Positions 8,922 to 16,638 of a stretch of 64,000 nucleotides of DNA are shown piece by piece. The translations under genes were made by a program, and so were the position numbers. The first letter of the stretch is position 1. Each line of letters opens with the position of its first letter. Under the pieces are notes generated by a model. It had not been told where the DNA came from. It ran no database searches and saw only the letters and a list, made by a program, of their open reading frames with translations. This stretch comes from Treponema sp. UBA4377 (lineage in GTDB: Bacteria; Spirochaetota; Spirochaetia; Treponematales; Treponemataceae): the NCBI GenBank assembly GCA_002391235.1, contig DGRX01000020.1, positions 27,864-91,863 of the forward strand, in the 5' to 3' direction.

Positions 8922-9272
8922 ATGAAAAAGATTCAAAGCAACAACAAAAGCAAGAGGTCTGTCGCGGTTATTCTTGCGGCAATCGCGTTTGGTGTTTTTG
9001 CAACTGACAACTCTGTTGCAGGAACTGAAGGCAACATGAACGAGCATGTTTTTGACATCTGTTCGGAAGAGTTTTGTTGTGACGATGATTTGTGTGAACA
9101 TGAATTTGATGCAGATTATCAAATCTTGGTTGCTAACAAAAATCCTCTCGTAAAATGGGTGTGTTCCGCTTGTGGACAAAGACAGCAACGAGCAAAAAGC
9201 GCAGGCAGGCCCGCTCCTGGCAAATGCCCGCGTAAGAAAAACGGTGCCGGCCATTCTTGGGTAAGAGATTAA
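8922..9272 (+). CDS. Small exported zinc-ribbon-like protein
   Basis: This 116-residue protein has a Lys/Arg-rich start (residues 1-12), a hydrophobic segment (about 13-30, RSVAVILAAIAFGVFA) that looks like a signal peptide or anchor, a Cys/acid-rich middle (CSEEFCCDDDLCEH) and a terminal unit WVCSACG...CP...HSW. The last unit repeats the C-x-x-C...C...H-x-W pattern of the membrane protein at 4871, which ties the genes together functionally. The start is set by GGAG about 10 nt upstream. It follows the 802-residue gene by one base and is the last gene of that operon. No known family is recognised. Confidence 0.7.
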   Translation: MKKIQSNNKSKRSVAVILAAIAFGVFATDNSVAGTEGNMNEHVFDICSEEFCCDDDLCEHEFDADYQILVANKNPLVKWVCSACGQRQQRAKSAGRPAPGKCPRKKNGAGHSWVRD

Positions 9273-9325
9273 ATTCTAATGACCTTATTAGTATAAAGCT
9301 TCTCAAAAGCTCTTAGGGTTTTTGC

Positions 9326-9354
9326 TTGACACTCCGTCATTCATATATTAATAT
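9326..9354 (+). promoter_or_regulatory. Promoter of the AbiE toxin-antitoxin operon
   Basis: Consensus TTGACA (9326-9331), 17 bp, TAATAT (9349-9354). The predicted start is near 9361, giving a leader of about 55 nt with GGAGG before the antitoxin ATG. Confidence 0.65.
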
Positions 9355-9361
9355 ATTTATA

Positions 9362-9399
9362 ACTAATAAAAAATATTTGTTAGTAATAATTATATTAGT
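9362..9399. promoter_or_regulatory. Candidate AbiEi operator half-sites
   Basis: ACTAA (9362-9366) and TTAGT (9380-9384) form an inverted repeat, and a further TATTAGT lies at 9393-9399. They sit at the predicted transcription start of the abiE pair. Known AbiEi antitoxins repress their own promoter through inverted repeats of this kind, so autoregulation is likely. Confidence 0.45.
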
Positions 9400-9415
9400 G
9401 TTTGGAGGCGGGTGA

Positions 9416-10087
9416 ATGAAACTTTATGATTACATTCTAAAGAATTATAAAAAAGACGACCCCTTCTTTGTTTCGGATTTGAATATGCCTGGCTCCACAA
9501 AAAACAACATTCGGCAGGCACTAAAGGTTTTGTGCGACAAGGGACTTGCCATTAGGTATGACACCGGAGTTTATTATATTCCGCATGACTCGTTGCAGAC
9601 GGAAACGCAGGTAAAAAAAGAATTGCATGCTCTTGTTAAACGGAATCCGCCTTTTTCTGACGCAGATGTTGCCGTAAAAAAATACATTTGCGACAAGGGT
9701 GAATATTTTGGTTATTATACTGGCTTTGCTTTTGCCAATTCAATGTATTTTACAACGCAAGTTCCATTTGTCCGCGAGATAGCGTCCAATAATTCCGGTG
9801 GAACGAAACGCAAGGTTAAAATTGGAAAATCAAAATTCATTTTAAAGAAGCCGCGCGTTCCAATAACCACAGAAAACCATAAAGTACTCCAAGTTTTGGA
9901 TTTATTGAACGACTATGAATTTTATATGGACTATGACAATGACGAAGAATTTGTAAAACGAAATCTTTTGGGGTACATAAAAAAAATGAAGCCGCAAAAG
10001 GAAATGTTTAACAATTGCTTGCAGTTCTACCCAGATTCAATTTATAAAACTTTGTACCGGTTGGGAGTGAACAATGTACTTGCATGA
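9416..10087 (+). CDS. abiEi: AbiEi-family antitoxin (type IV toxin-antitoxin)
   Basis: This 223-residue protein has an N-terminal winged helix-turn-helix (about residues 8-60, with TKNNIRQALKVLCDKGLAIR and the wing GVYYIP) and a C-terminal domain of the AbiEi/DUF6088 type. It overlaps the toxin gene by 14 bp. GGAGG precedes the ATG. In this family the N-terminal domain binds the operon promoter and the C-terminal domain neutralises the nucleotidyltransferase toxin. AT-rich and at the right end of the accessory island. Confidence 0.82.
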   Translation: MKLYDYILKNYKKDDPFFVSDLNMPGSTKNNIRQALKVLCDKGLAIRYDTGVYYIPHDSLQTETQVKKELHALVKRNPPFSDADVAVKKYICDKGEYFGYYTGFAFANSMYFTTQVPFVREIASNNSGGTKRKVKIGKSKFILKKPRVPITTENHKVLQVLDLLNDYEFYMDYDNDEEFVKRNLLGYIKKMKPQKEMFNNCLQFYPDSIYKTLYRLGVNNVLA

Positions 10088-10988
10088 AAATAAAGATTTG
10101 TTCAGAAATGTAATAGAAAGCATGAAGGGGTGGAGCGCGTTTGGTTCGGTTGTGATTGAAAAGGATTATTATGTCACGATGATACTTCAACTGTTAGCGC
10201 AAAAGTCAATTGGATTGGGAGAGGTTGTATTTAAAGGCGGAACTTCTCTTTCAAAATGCCATAAGGTGATAGATCGTTTTTCCGAGGATATTGACATAAC
10301 GTTTACGGAACATTTGGGTGAAAAACGAAGAAAGAAATTGAAGTATGACGTGATGAAAACTGTTTCGGAAGAGTTGCGAGTTCCTATAAAAAATTGGGAT
10401 TCCATTCAGAGTGACCGCGATTTAAATTCATACATTTTTGATTATAATACTATGTTTGAGTCGTCTGGGGAAAATCTTAGGGAGGGCGTGAAGGTTGAAA
10501 TCGCTCTCGCTTCTTATTCGTTTCCGACGGAAACAATGCGAATCTCAAGTTATGTTGGGGATTATTTGCTTGAAACGCAGCCAGAACTTGCAAAGCAGTA
10601 TTGTTTTGAGCCATTTAAAATGAAAACCCAGTCTTTGTCGCGGACTTTCATAGACAAAGTTTATGCTTTGTGTGACTATTATTTGCAAGGAAAAACGCGG
10701 AGACTGTCGCGGCATCTTTATGATTTGCATAAAATCTTTCCAAAAATTAGCTTTGGCGATGATTTTAAGCGTTTGGCCAAGGAAGTTAAGGCTTTGCGCG
10801 CAAAAATGGATGTGTGCCCCTCAGCAAAACCGGACATAAATGTATGCGAACTAATAAAAAAGTATAGCGCCGAAAACTATTACAAAGCTGATTTTGACAT
10901 CATAACCGAGACTTTGATAAATGAAGAAGTCGCTTATGCAGATGTCATGGAAACCATGAGCAAAGTCGCTGCGTTTGATTTTTGGTGA
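10074..10988 (+). CDS. abiEii: AbiEii/AbiGii-family nucleotidyltransferase toxin
   Basis: This 304-residue protein has the hallmarks of the AbiEii nucleotidyltransferase fold: motif I GGTSLSK at residues 55-61, the metal-binding SEDIDI at 70-75, a lysine-bearing helix (SRTFIDKVYALCDYYL) and RHLYDLHKI as motif IV. Related toxins block tRNA or other targets by adding nucleotides and cause abortive infection. The 14-bp overlap with abiEi suggests coupled translation. Complete, with no obvious loss of catalytic residues, so it is probably active. Confidence 0.88.
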   Translation: MYLHENKDLFRNVIESMKGWSAFGSVVIEKDYYVTMILQLLAQKSIGLGEVVFKGGTSLSKCHKVIDRFSEDIDITFTEHLGEKRRKKLKYDVMKTVSEELRVPIKNWDSIQSDRDLNSYIFDYNTMFESSGENLREGVKVEIALASYSFPTETMRISSYVGDYLLETQPELAKQYCFEPFKMKTQSLSRTFIDKVYALCDYYLQGKTRRLSRHLYDLHKIFPKISFGDDFKRLAKEVKALRAKMDVCPSAKPDINVCELIKKYSAENYYKADFDIITETLINEEVAYADVMETMSKVAAFDFW

Positions 10989-11017
10989 AATCGCTTGATT
11001 TGCCCATCGCTCCCCCT

Positions 11018-11046
11018 TTGACACAAGGGGCCAAATTTGATAGTAT
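11018..11046 (+). promoter_or_regulatory. Promoter of the pur operon (leaderless type)
   Basis: Perfect TTGACA (11018-11023), 17 bp, TAGTAT (11041-11046), then 6 nt to the purE ATG, with no Shine-Dalgarno sequence. The inverted repeat CCCCTT (11013-11018)/AAGGGG (11025-11030) straddles the -35 and is a candidate operator. Confidence 0.75.
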
Positions 11047-11052
11047 CCTTTT

Positions 11053-11544
11053 ATGAAAGTCGCTATCTTTTTTGGGTCAAAATCCGACACAGAATCTATG
11101 AAAAAAGCCGCCGCCGTATTGAAGGAATTCGGCGTTGAATACAAGGCTTTTGTTATTTCCGCGCACAGGGCCGGCGAGCTCTTGCGACAGACTGTGAGCC
11201 AAGTTGAGGCTGACGGCTTTGAAGTGATTATAGCCGGGGCGGGGTTGGCGGCGGCGCTTCCAGGCGTTGTGGCCGGAATGACTACGCTCCCTGTAATCGG
11301 AGTTCCGCTTGAGTGCGTGTCGGAAAAGTCCAACGGTTTGGGCGGAATGGACGCGCTCCTTTCCATCGTTCAAATGCCCCCGCAAATTCCCGTGGCGACA
11401 GTCGGAATCGGAAACGCAAAGAACGCCGCTTACTTGGCCGTTCAAATTCTTTCAATAAAATATCCCGAGCTTAAGGAAAAGCTTTTGGCCTTTAGAAAAA
11501 AATTGGCCGACGACGCGAAAGCCGCCAAGGACATTGAGCTATGA
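11053..11544 (+). CDS. purE: N5-CAIR mutase / AIR carboxylase PurE
   Basis: This 163-residue PurE-type enzyme converts aminoimidazole ribonucleotide derivatives to carboxy-AIR in purine synthesis. The glycine-rich N-terminus FFGSKSD and the catalytic SAH (residues 36-38) are present. After the histidine it reads RAG, not the RTP usual in class I enzymes, which suggests a class II (CO2-using) enzyme as described for a treponeme; no purK is visible in the window. First gene of purEFMN, probably translated from a leaderless mRNA. Confidence 0.93.
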   Translation: MKVAIFFGSKSDTESMKKAAAVLKEFGVEYKAFVISAHRAGELLRQTVSQVEADGFEVIIAGAGLAAALPGVVAGMTTLPVIGVPLECVSEKSNGLGGMDALLSIVQMPPQIPVATVGIGNAKNAAYLAVQILSIKYPELKEKLLAFRKKLADDAKAAKDIEL

Positions 11545-12998
11545 TTCAAATGCAAGAGAACTTTGACGACAAGCTGCATGACGAGTGCGGCGTTTACGGC
11601 GTTTACATAAACAAGGGCGAGGACGGAAAGCTTCCCAAAGACCTTAATCCCGCCGCCACTTGCTACTTTGGCCTTTACTCCTTGCAGCACCGCGGACAGG
11701 AATCCGCCGGAATCGCTGTCTACGACGGAACTGAAATCAAGGTAAAAAAAGACGTTGGCCTTGTGGGCGACGTTTTTAGCCAGGACGACATAAAAAATCT
11801 TTCGGGCTACGCGGCGGTAGGCCACGTGCGCTATTCCACCGCCGGCGGAAAAGGCGTGGAGAACGCGCAGCCGATGGTAAGCCAAATGAAGCTTGGAAGC
11901 GTGGCCGTCGCGCACAACGGACAGCTTGTAAACTACGAGCAGCTCCGCGAAATGCTTGAAGAAACAGGAAGCACTTTCAATTCCTCAAGCGACACGGAAG
12001 TCATCGTAAAGCTCATCGCAAAAAGCTACAAAAAAGGCTTGGAGCGCGCGTTGACCGACACAATCCAAATGATTAAGGGCTCCTTCGCGCTTTGCGTCTT
12101 GACCGAAAACGGTTTGGTCGGAGCGCGCGACCCAAACGGCATCCGGCCCCTTTGCCTTGGAAAGCTTGACGGCGGAAAGGGCTGGATTTTGTCCAGCGAG
12201 TCTTGCGCGATTGACGCTGTGAACGGAACTTTTGTCCGCGACATTCTTCCGGGCGAAATCGTAATCATAAACGACGACGGAGTTTTGTCGTTTGAGTTTG
12301 GAGAAAAAACTTCCAAGAGAAGCTGCATTTTTGAATACGTTTACTTCGCGCGTCCCGACACTGTCATGGACGGAATTTCTGTCGAGGAGGCGCGGCACAG
12401 AATGGGCGCGACGCTCGCCAAGGAAAGCCCTGTAAAGGCCGACATCGTTGTCGGCGTTCCCGACAGCGGCTTAGGAGCGGCAATCGGCTACGCGCGCGCG
12501 GCTGGCATTCCGTATTCAAACGCGATTGTAAAGAACAAGTACATCGGCCGCACCTTCATCGCGCCGACGCAAAAAGAGCGCGAGAACATGGTTTACGTAA
12601 AGCTGAACGCGCTTAAGTCGGAGCTTGACGGAAAGAGCGTTGTCGTAATCGACGACTCAATCGTTCGCGGAACGACAAGCCGCCGCTTGATCCAAATCTT
12701 GCGCCGCGCGGGCGCCAAGGAAGTGCACTTTAGGGTTTCCAGTCCGCCGGTAAAATTTCCCTGCTACTTTGGAATCGACACGCCAAGCCGCGCCGAGCTT
12801 ATTTCCAGCGCGCACGACGTTGACGAAATCCGCAAGGAAATCGGAGCGGATTCCTTGGCCTTTATTTCGGTCGAGGGAATGCTGGAGGCCTTGCGCTCGT
12901 GCAACCCCGAAAACTTTGGCTACTGCAAGGGCTGCTTTACCGGCGAATATCCGATGAGCGTTCCCGGCGAGTTGAACGGAAAAAAAATTAGCGAATAG
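11541..12998 (+). CDS. purF: Amidophosphoribosyltransferase PurF
   Basis: This 485-residue enzyme makes phosphoribosylamine from PRPP and glutamine, the first committed purine step. The N-terminal nucleophile is Cys16 in DECGVYG, implying a 15-residue propeptide. The phosphoribosyltransferase PRPP loop VVVIDDSIVRGTTS is intact. Cysteines in CIFEY, FPCYFG and CNPENFGYCKGC match the iron-sulfur ligands of Bacillus-type PurF. The ATGA overlap with purE couples their translation. Confidence 0.96.
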   Translation: MIQMQENFDDKLHDECGVYGVYINKGEDGKLPKDLNPAATCYFGLYSLQHRGQESAGIAVYDGTEIKVKKDVGLVGDVFSQDDIKNLSGYAAVGHVRYSTAGGKGVENAQPMVSQMKLGSVAVAHNGQLVNYEQLREMLEETGSTFNSSSDTEVIVKLIAKSYKKGLERALTDTIQMIKGSFALCVLTENGLVGARDPNGIRPLCLGKLDGGKGWILSSESCAIDAVNGTFVRDILPGEIVIINDDGVLSFEFGEKTSKRSCIFEYVYFARPDTVMDGISVEEARHRMGATLAKESPVKADIVVGVPDSGLGAAIGYARAAGIPYSNAIVKNKYIGRTFIAPTQKERENMVYVKLNALKSELDGKSVVVIDDSIVRGTTSRRLIQILRRAGAKEVHFRVSSPPVKFPCYFGIDTPSRAELISSAHDVDEIRKEIGADSLAFISVEGMLEALRSCNPENFGYCKGCFTGEYPMSVPGELNGKKISE

Positions 12999-13007
12999 GA
13001 GAACAAT

Positions 13008-14099
13008 ATGGATTACAAAGAGTCTGGCGTTGACGTTGAGGAAGGATACCGCGCGGTAAGCGAGTATAAAAAATACGCGAAGCAAACGGCCATTCCCGGC
13101 TTGCTTTCAGACTTGGGAAGCTTTAACGGAATGTTCTCCGTTCCCAAGGGAATAAAAAATCCTGTCATGGTAAGCGGAACGGACGGCGTGGGCACAAAGC
13201 TTGACATCGCCTTCCAAATGAAAAAATACGACACTGTCGGAATCGACTGCGTCGCCATGAGCGTGAACGACATTTTGTGCTCTGGCGTTCAAACCTTGTT
13301 CTTCTTGGATTACGTGGCCTGCGGAAAGCTTGAAGCCCCTGTCGCCGCCGAACTTGTAAAGGGCGTGGCGGAAGGCTGCCTTCAAACCGGCTGCGCCTTG
13401 CTTGGCGGCGAGACCGCCGAAATGCCCGGCTTTTACGATGTGGGTAAGTATGACCTTGCGGGCTTTGGAGTCGGCGTCGGCGACAAAAACGAAATGATTA
13501 CCGGAAAGAATATCAAGGAAGGCGACACGCTTATCGGCCTTTCTTCTACCGGCGTCCACTCAAACGGTTTTTCTCTTGTCCGCCAGTTGGTCAAGGACTT
13601 TAACGAGCCTTTTATATTGAACGGAAAGGAAACAGGAAAAACAATCGGCGAAGTATTGCTCACTCCGACGCGCATTTACGTGAAGCCTGTCATGCAGGTT
13701 CTTAAAAAATTCCGCAAGAGCGTCCACGGAATGGTGCACGTTACAGGCGGCGGCTTTTACGAAAACATTCCCCGAATGTATCCAAAGGCCGAGGCCGGAC
13801 AAAAGCAGTTGATTTCCGTCATCAACCGCGGCTCTTGGGACATTCCGCCGGTCTTTGGCGAGCTGATAAAGCGCGGCGCCGACGTTGAGAAAGTTTACAA
13901 CACCTTCAACATGGGAATAGGCTTTGTTCTTGCCGTGGCCAACAAGGACGCGGACAAGATTGTCGAAATGTTCAACAAGAACGCAAGCCAATACTCAAAG
14001 CCCGGCATCCCGGACATGAAGGCCTACAAGATTGGCCGCGTGGCAAAAGCCGCCGGTCCCGTCGAAAGCCAAAAAGACGCTCTCTTGTTTGAGGACTAA
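13008..14099 (+). CDS. purM: Phosphoribosylformylglycinamidine cyclo-ligase PurM
   Basis: This 363-residue AIR synthetase catalyses ATP-dependent ring closure of FGAM. Family landmarks are visible: SGTDGVGTK near residue 57, GIDCVAMSVND, LGGETAEMPGFY, and VHVTGGGFYENIPR near 245. The length is slightly above the usual 345-350. It starts 9 nt after purF, with AGGAG before the ATG, so it belongs to the same operon. Confidence 0.95.
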   Translation: MDYKESGVDVEEGYRAVSEYKKYAKQTAIPGLLSDLGSFNGMFSVPKGIKNPVMVSGTDGVGTKLDIAFQMKKYDTVGIDCVAMSVNDILCSGVQTLFFLDYVACGKLEAPVAAELVKGVAEGCLQTGCALLGGETAEMPGFYDVGKYDLAGFGVGVGDKNEMITGKNIKEGDTLIGLSSTGVHSNGFSLVRQLVKDFNEPFILNGKETGKTIGEVLLTPTRIYVKPVMQVLKKFRKSVHGMVHVTGGGFYENIPRMYPKAEAGQKQLISVINRGSWDIPPVFGELIKRGADVEKVYNTFNMGIGFVLAVANKDADKIVEMFNKNASQYSKPGIPDMKAYKIGRVAKAAGPVESQKDALLFED

Positions 14100-14102
14100 G
14101 AG

Positions 14103-14726
14103 ATGGCGGAAGTTAAGCGCGTCGCGGTCTTGGTGTCCGGCGGAGGAACGAATTTGCAGGCCTTGATTGACTACGAAAAGTCGGCGGCCGCTTGTCCTTA
14201 CAAAATTGTTTTGGTTGTCTCTAACACAAAAAGCGCCTACGCCTTGGAGCGCGCCGCAGCGGCCGGGATTCCGACAGCGGTAAAAAGCCCGGTTAGCGTT
14301 TTGGGAAAGGAAAAAGCCGCCGCCACTAGCCGCGAAGAAAAAATGCTCGCAGTTAGCGACGCGACGCTGGAGGCGTGCAAGGAATATAAGGCCGACATAA
14401 TCGTTTTGGCCGGCTACCTTAGCGTTTTGGCGGGCGCGATTGTGCAGGAATATTCTGGCCGCATAATCAACTTGCATCCGGCGCTCCTTCCAAAATTCGG
14501 CGGCGTGGGCATGTGGGGCGAAAACGTCCACAAGGCCGTTCTTGCCGCCGGCGAAAAGGAAAGCGGCTGCACGGTTCACTTGGTTGATTCAGGCTGCGAC
14601 ACCGGAAAAATTTTAGTCCAAAAGAAAGTCCCGGTTATGCCGGGCGACACTGTTGAAAGCCTTTACGCTCGCATCGCTCCCAAGGAGCACGAGGCGATTG
14701 TCGAAGGCCTTCTTTCGCTATGTTAA
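14103..14726 (+). CDS. purN: Phosphoribosylglycinamide formyltransferase PurN
   Basis: This 207-residue enzyme transfers a formyl group from 10-formyl-THF to GAR. Diagnostic elements are SGGGTNLQ near residue 13, the catalytic stretch INLHPALLP and the later GxxVH...GCTVHLVDSGCDTG containing the conserved Asp. It starts 3 nt after the purM stop. The 3' end overlaps the possible start of the next gene by a few bases. Confidence 0.93.
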   Translation: MAEVKRVAVLVSGGGTNLQALIDYEKSAAACPYKIVLVVSNTKSAYALERAAAAGIPTAVKSPVSVLGKEKAAATSREEKMLAVSDATLEACKEYKADIIVLAGYLSVLAGAIVQEYSGRIINLHPALLPKFGGVGMWGENVHKAVLAAGEKESGCTVHLVDSGCDTGKILVQKKVPVMPGDTVESLYARIAPKEHEAIVEGLLSLC

Positions 14727-15679
14727 CGAATATGAAAAGTTTTATGCATAAAAATGGCGGCGCCAGTTTCGCGCCGCGCGCGCTTCAAGCCGCGCTTGTA
14801 ATTTCTGTCGCTTTGCTCGCTTCCTGCCGTTCCACCAAATTTGTGGACGAGCGGACGCAAATAATGAGCGACGGTTTGGAAATCAACGCAAGCGACGATT
14901 TCTTTAAGATTTACGACGTTGATTTTTCGGATCCGTCCGCTCAAAGCCAAGGGCAAAAGGCCGCGGACAAGGATATGGACGGCGAGTACATTTTTATGCG
15001 CATGTATTATCCTGAGTACGACAACAAGGCTTCGAGCGTGAATATGCTGAAAAACCTTATAATCATGGCCGACCCAAATCCGGAGCTTGCGAGCCATTCT
15101 TCAATCGGCTTTGGACTTGAGGACGACTTTTACGGCTTGACCTTGTATTCACGAAAGGACTTGAAAAAGGAAAGCTGCCTGTTTCCCGAAGAAAACTTGT
15201 ACATGAAGCTTTGCAATCCCTACAAGTCAACGCAGACAACGCTGGCGATAAAAGTCACGCCCGAAGAATACAAAGCCGCGAAAAAAATGCTGGAAAAAGA
15301 CTTTGCCGAGCAAAAGGTAAAGTATTGGGCAACGAAAAATCTTGTTGTTGGAATCGACGGCTTTAAGCGCAAGAAATTGCCGCGCGAAAAATCCAAGTTG
15401 GGAGGCCGCGATTTAAAGAAGGGCTACATCAGTTCCACAAAAAAGCAAAAGCATTTTGTCTGCTCCACTTATTTGGCTTATGTCTTGCAGTCGTGCGTAA
15501 AGAAAATCGACGACTTCTTTAAGGCAAGGAACATTGCCTACGACAAAGTTTCGCCGACGGACTTGTATCATATTCCGGGCATTAAGGTTTTGTTCACTTC
15601 GACTTGGGTGGATTACAAAATCGCGGCCAAGGAATTCGTTAACTCCAAGCCGCGTTTTTCAAAGTATCTTACTGATTAG
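14720..15679 (+). CDS. Lipoprotein, possible permuted NlpC/P60-like (YiiX-type) hydrolase
   Basis: A protein of up to 319 residues. Its N-terminal hydrophobic stretch ends in LLASC (residues 32-36), a lipobox. A histidine in SHSSIGFGL (near 117) precedes a cysteine in FVCSTYLAYVL (near 250). This His-before-Cys order is the layout of circularly permuted papain-like peptidases (YiiX/YaeF type), so a cell-wall or lipid amidohydrolase is possible but unproven. Start uncertain: ATG 14720 overlaps purN; ATG 14732 or 14744 would also serve. Its 3' end overlaps the convergent gene by 11 bp. Confidence 0.65.
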   Translation: MLTNMKSFMHKNGGASFAPRALQAALVISVALLASCRSTKFVDERTQIMSDGLEINASDDFFKIYDVDFSDPSAQSQGQKAADKDMDGEYIFMRMYYPEYDNKASSVNMLKNLIIMADPNPELASHSSIGFGLEDDFYGLTLYSRKDLKKESCLFPEENLYMKLCNPYKSTQTTLAIKVTPEEYKAAKKMLEKDFAEQKVKYWATKNLVVGIDGFKRKKLPREKSKLGGRDLKKGYISSTKKQKHFVCSTYLAYVLQSCVKKIDDFFKARNIAYDKVSPTDLYHIPGIKVLFTSTWVDYKIAAKEFVNSKPRFSKYLTD

Positions 15680-16511
15680 GATAATCGTACTCAAAGTCTG
15701 ACTGGCCGACCATTTCGTTTACGGTGTTGCCAAACTTTTGGGCGATGTTGTAAGTGGTTTGCTTGATTACGTTCTTTTTGTCGTCGTACTTGTAGAAGAC
15801 TCTAGAGCGGCGCTTTCCGTCCGGTCCAAAAACGGCGTATTCGGTAAGAAGGCCTTCCGCGTTGTAGTTGTTTATCTCGCGGGCAATCTGTTCGTTCAAT
15901 TGATTGTATGAATTGATTTCCGTAAGCTTTCCGTCTGGGGCGTAAACGAAAATTTTCTTTATGTCCAGCGTTCCGTTTGAAAAATAAGAGCAGTTTTCGA
16001 TTAACTTTTGCTCGCTGTTGTACTTGTAGGTGTTTTTCCAAATCAAGTCGCCGCGGGAATTGTAGTAAGTTTCGTCAACTGTGTCCGTTCCCTCGTATTT
16101 GTAAATTGTCTTTCCAAGCAAGGCGCCTTTAGCGTCGTACTCGTTTTCTTCGCTTTTTTTTCCGTTCTTGTCAAAAACCGCGCTGACTTTCCAAAAGAGG
16201 TTTCCCTCTCCGTCGTAGCAGCTTTGCGAAGCGATTTGCTGGCCTGGGCCGTATTCGTAAACGATTTTGCTGGCCAGCTGGCCAGCGATTGAATATTCGG
16301 CGGACTCGATTTCCAAGCCCGCGTCGTTGAAGCTGTGCTTGTATTTTACGGCCGGGGTTCTAAAATAGTCGCCGAACTTTGTGGTGATGGTGAATTCAGT
16401 CTGCGTGTAGCTTTTTGGCGCTCCGTTTGGCTTCATGAAAGGGGAATCGTCAAAAGCGAACGCGAAAAATCCCGCGGCAAAAACTAGGGCTGAAAGCAAA
16501 AGTTTTTTCAT
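15669..16511 (-). CDS. Exported YD/RHS-like repeat protein
   Basis: This 280-residue protein has a clear signal peptide (MKKLLLSALVFAAGFFAFA). The rest consists of beta-rich repeats of about 20-25 residues with the pattern Y-x-Y/D-x-x-G-x-L/K, such as YDGEGNLFWK, YDAKGALLGK, YNSRGDLIWK and YNAEGLLTEY, reminiscent of YD/RHS or MORN repeats. Start 16511 is preferred over 16529 because of GGAGA upstream and the signal peptide. Probably a periplasmic or surface structural protein. Enzymatic motifs are absent. Confidence 0.75.
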   Translation of the reverse strand: MKKLLLSALVFAAGFFAFAFDDSPFMKPNGAPKSYTQTEFTITTKFGDYFRTPAVKYKHSFNDAGLEIESAEYSIAGQLASKIVYEYGPGQQIASQSCYDGEGNLFWKVSAVFDKNGKKSEENEYDAKGALLGKTIYKYEGTDTVDETYYNSRGDLIWKNTYKYNSEQKLIENCSYFSNGTLDIKKIFVYAPDGKLTEINSYNQLNEQIAREINNYNAEGLLTEYAVFGPDGKRRSRVFYKYDDKKNVIKQTTYNIAQKFGNTVNEMVGQSDFEYDYPNQ

Positions 16512-16603
16512 ACGTTTCTCCAAAATCAACTTTATAATTGCCTTGATTATCGGCTAAAAACAGGAAAATTTCAAGGGGGGAATCGGACTTGGCTTGAAAA
16601 TTC

Positions 16604-16632
16604 TTGATTTTTCCGCGGCAAACGGCTAGTAT
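16604..16632 (+). promoter_or_regulatory. Promoter of the AEC transporter gene (leaderless type)
   Basis: TTGATT (16604-16609), 17 bp, TAGTAT (16627-16632), then 6 nt to the ATG at 16639, leaving no room for a ribosome site. Confidence 0.6.
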
Positions 16633-16638
16633 AAGGCC

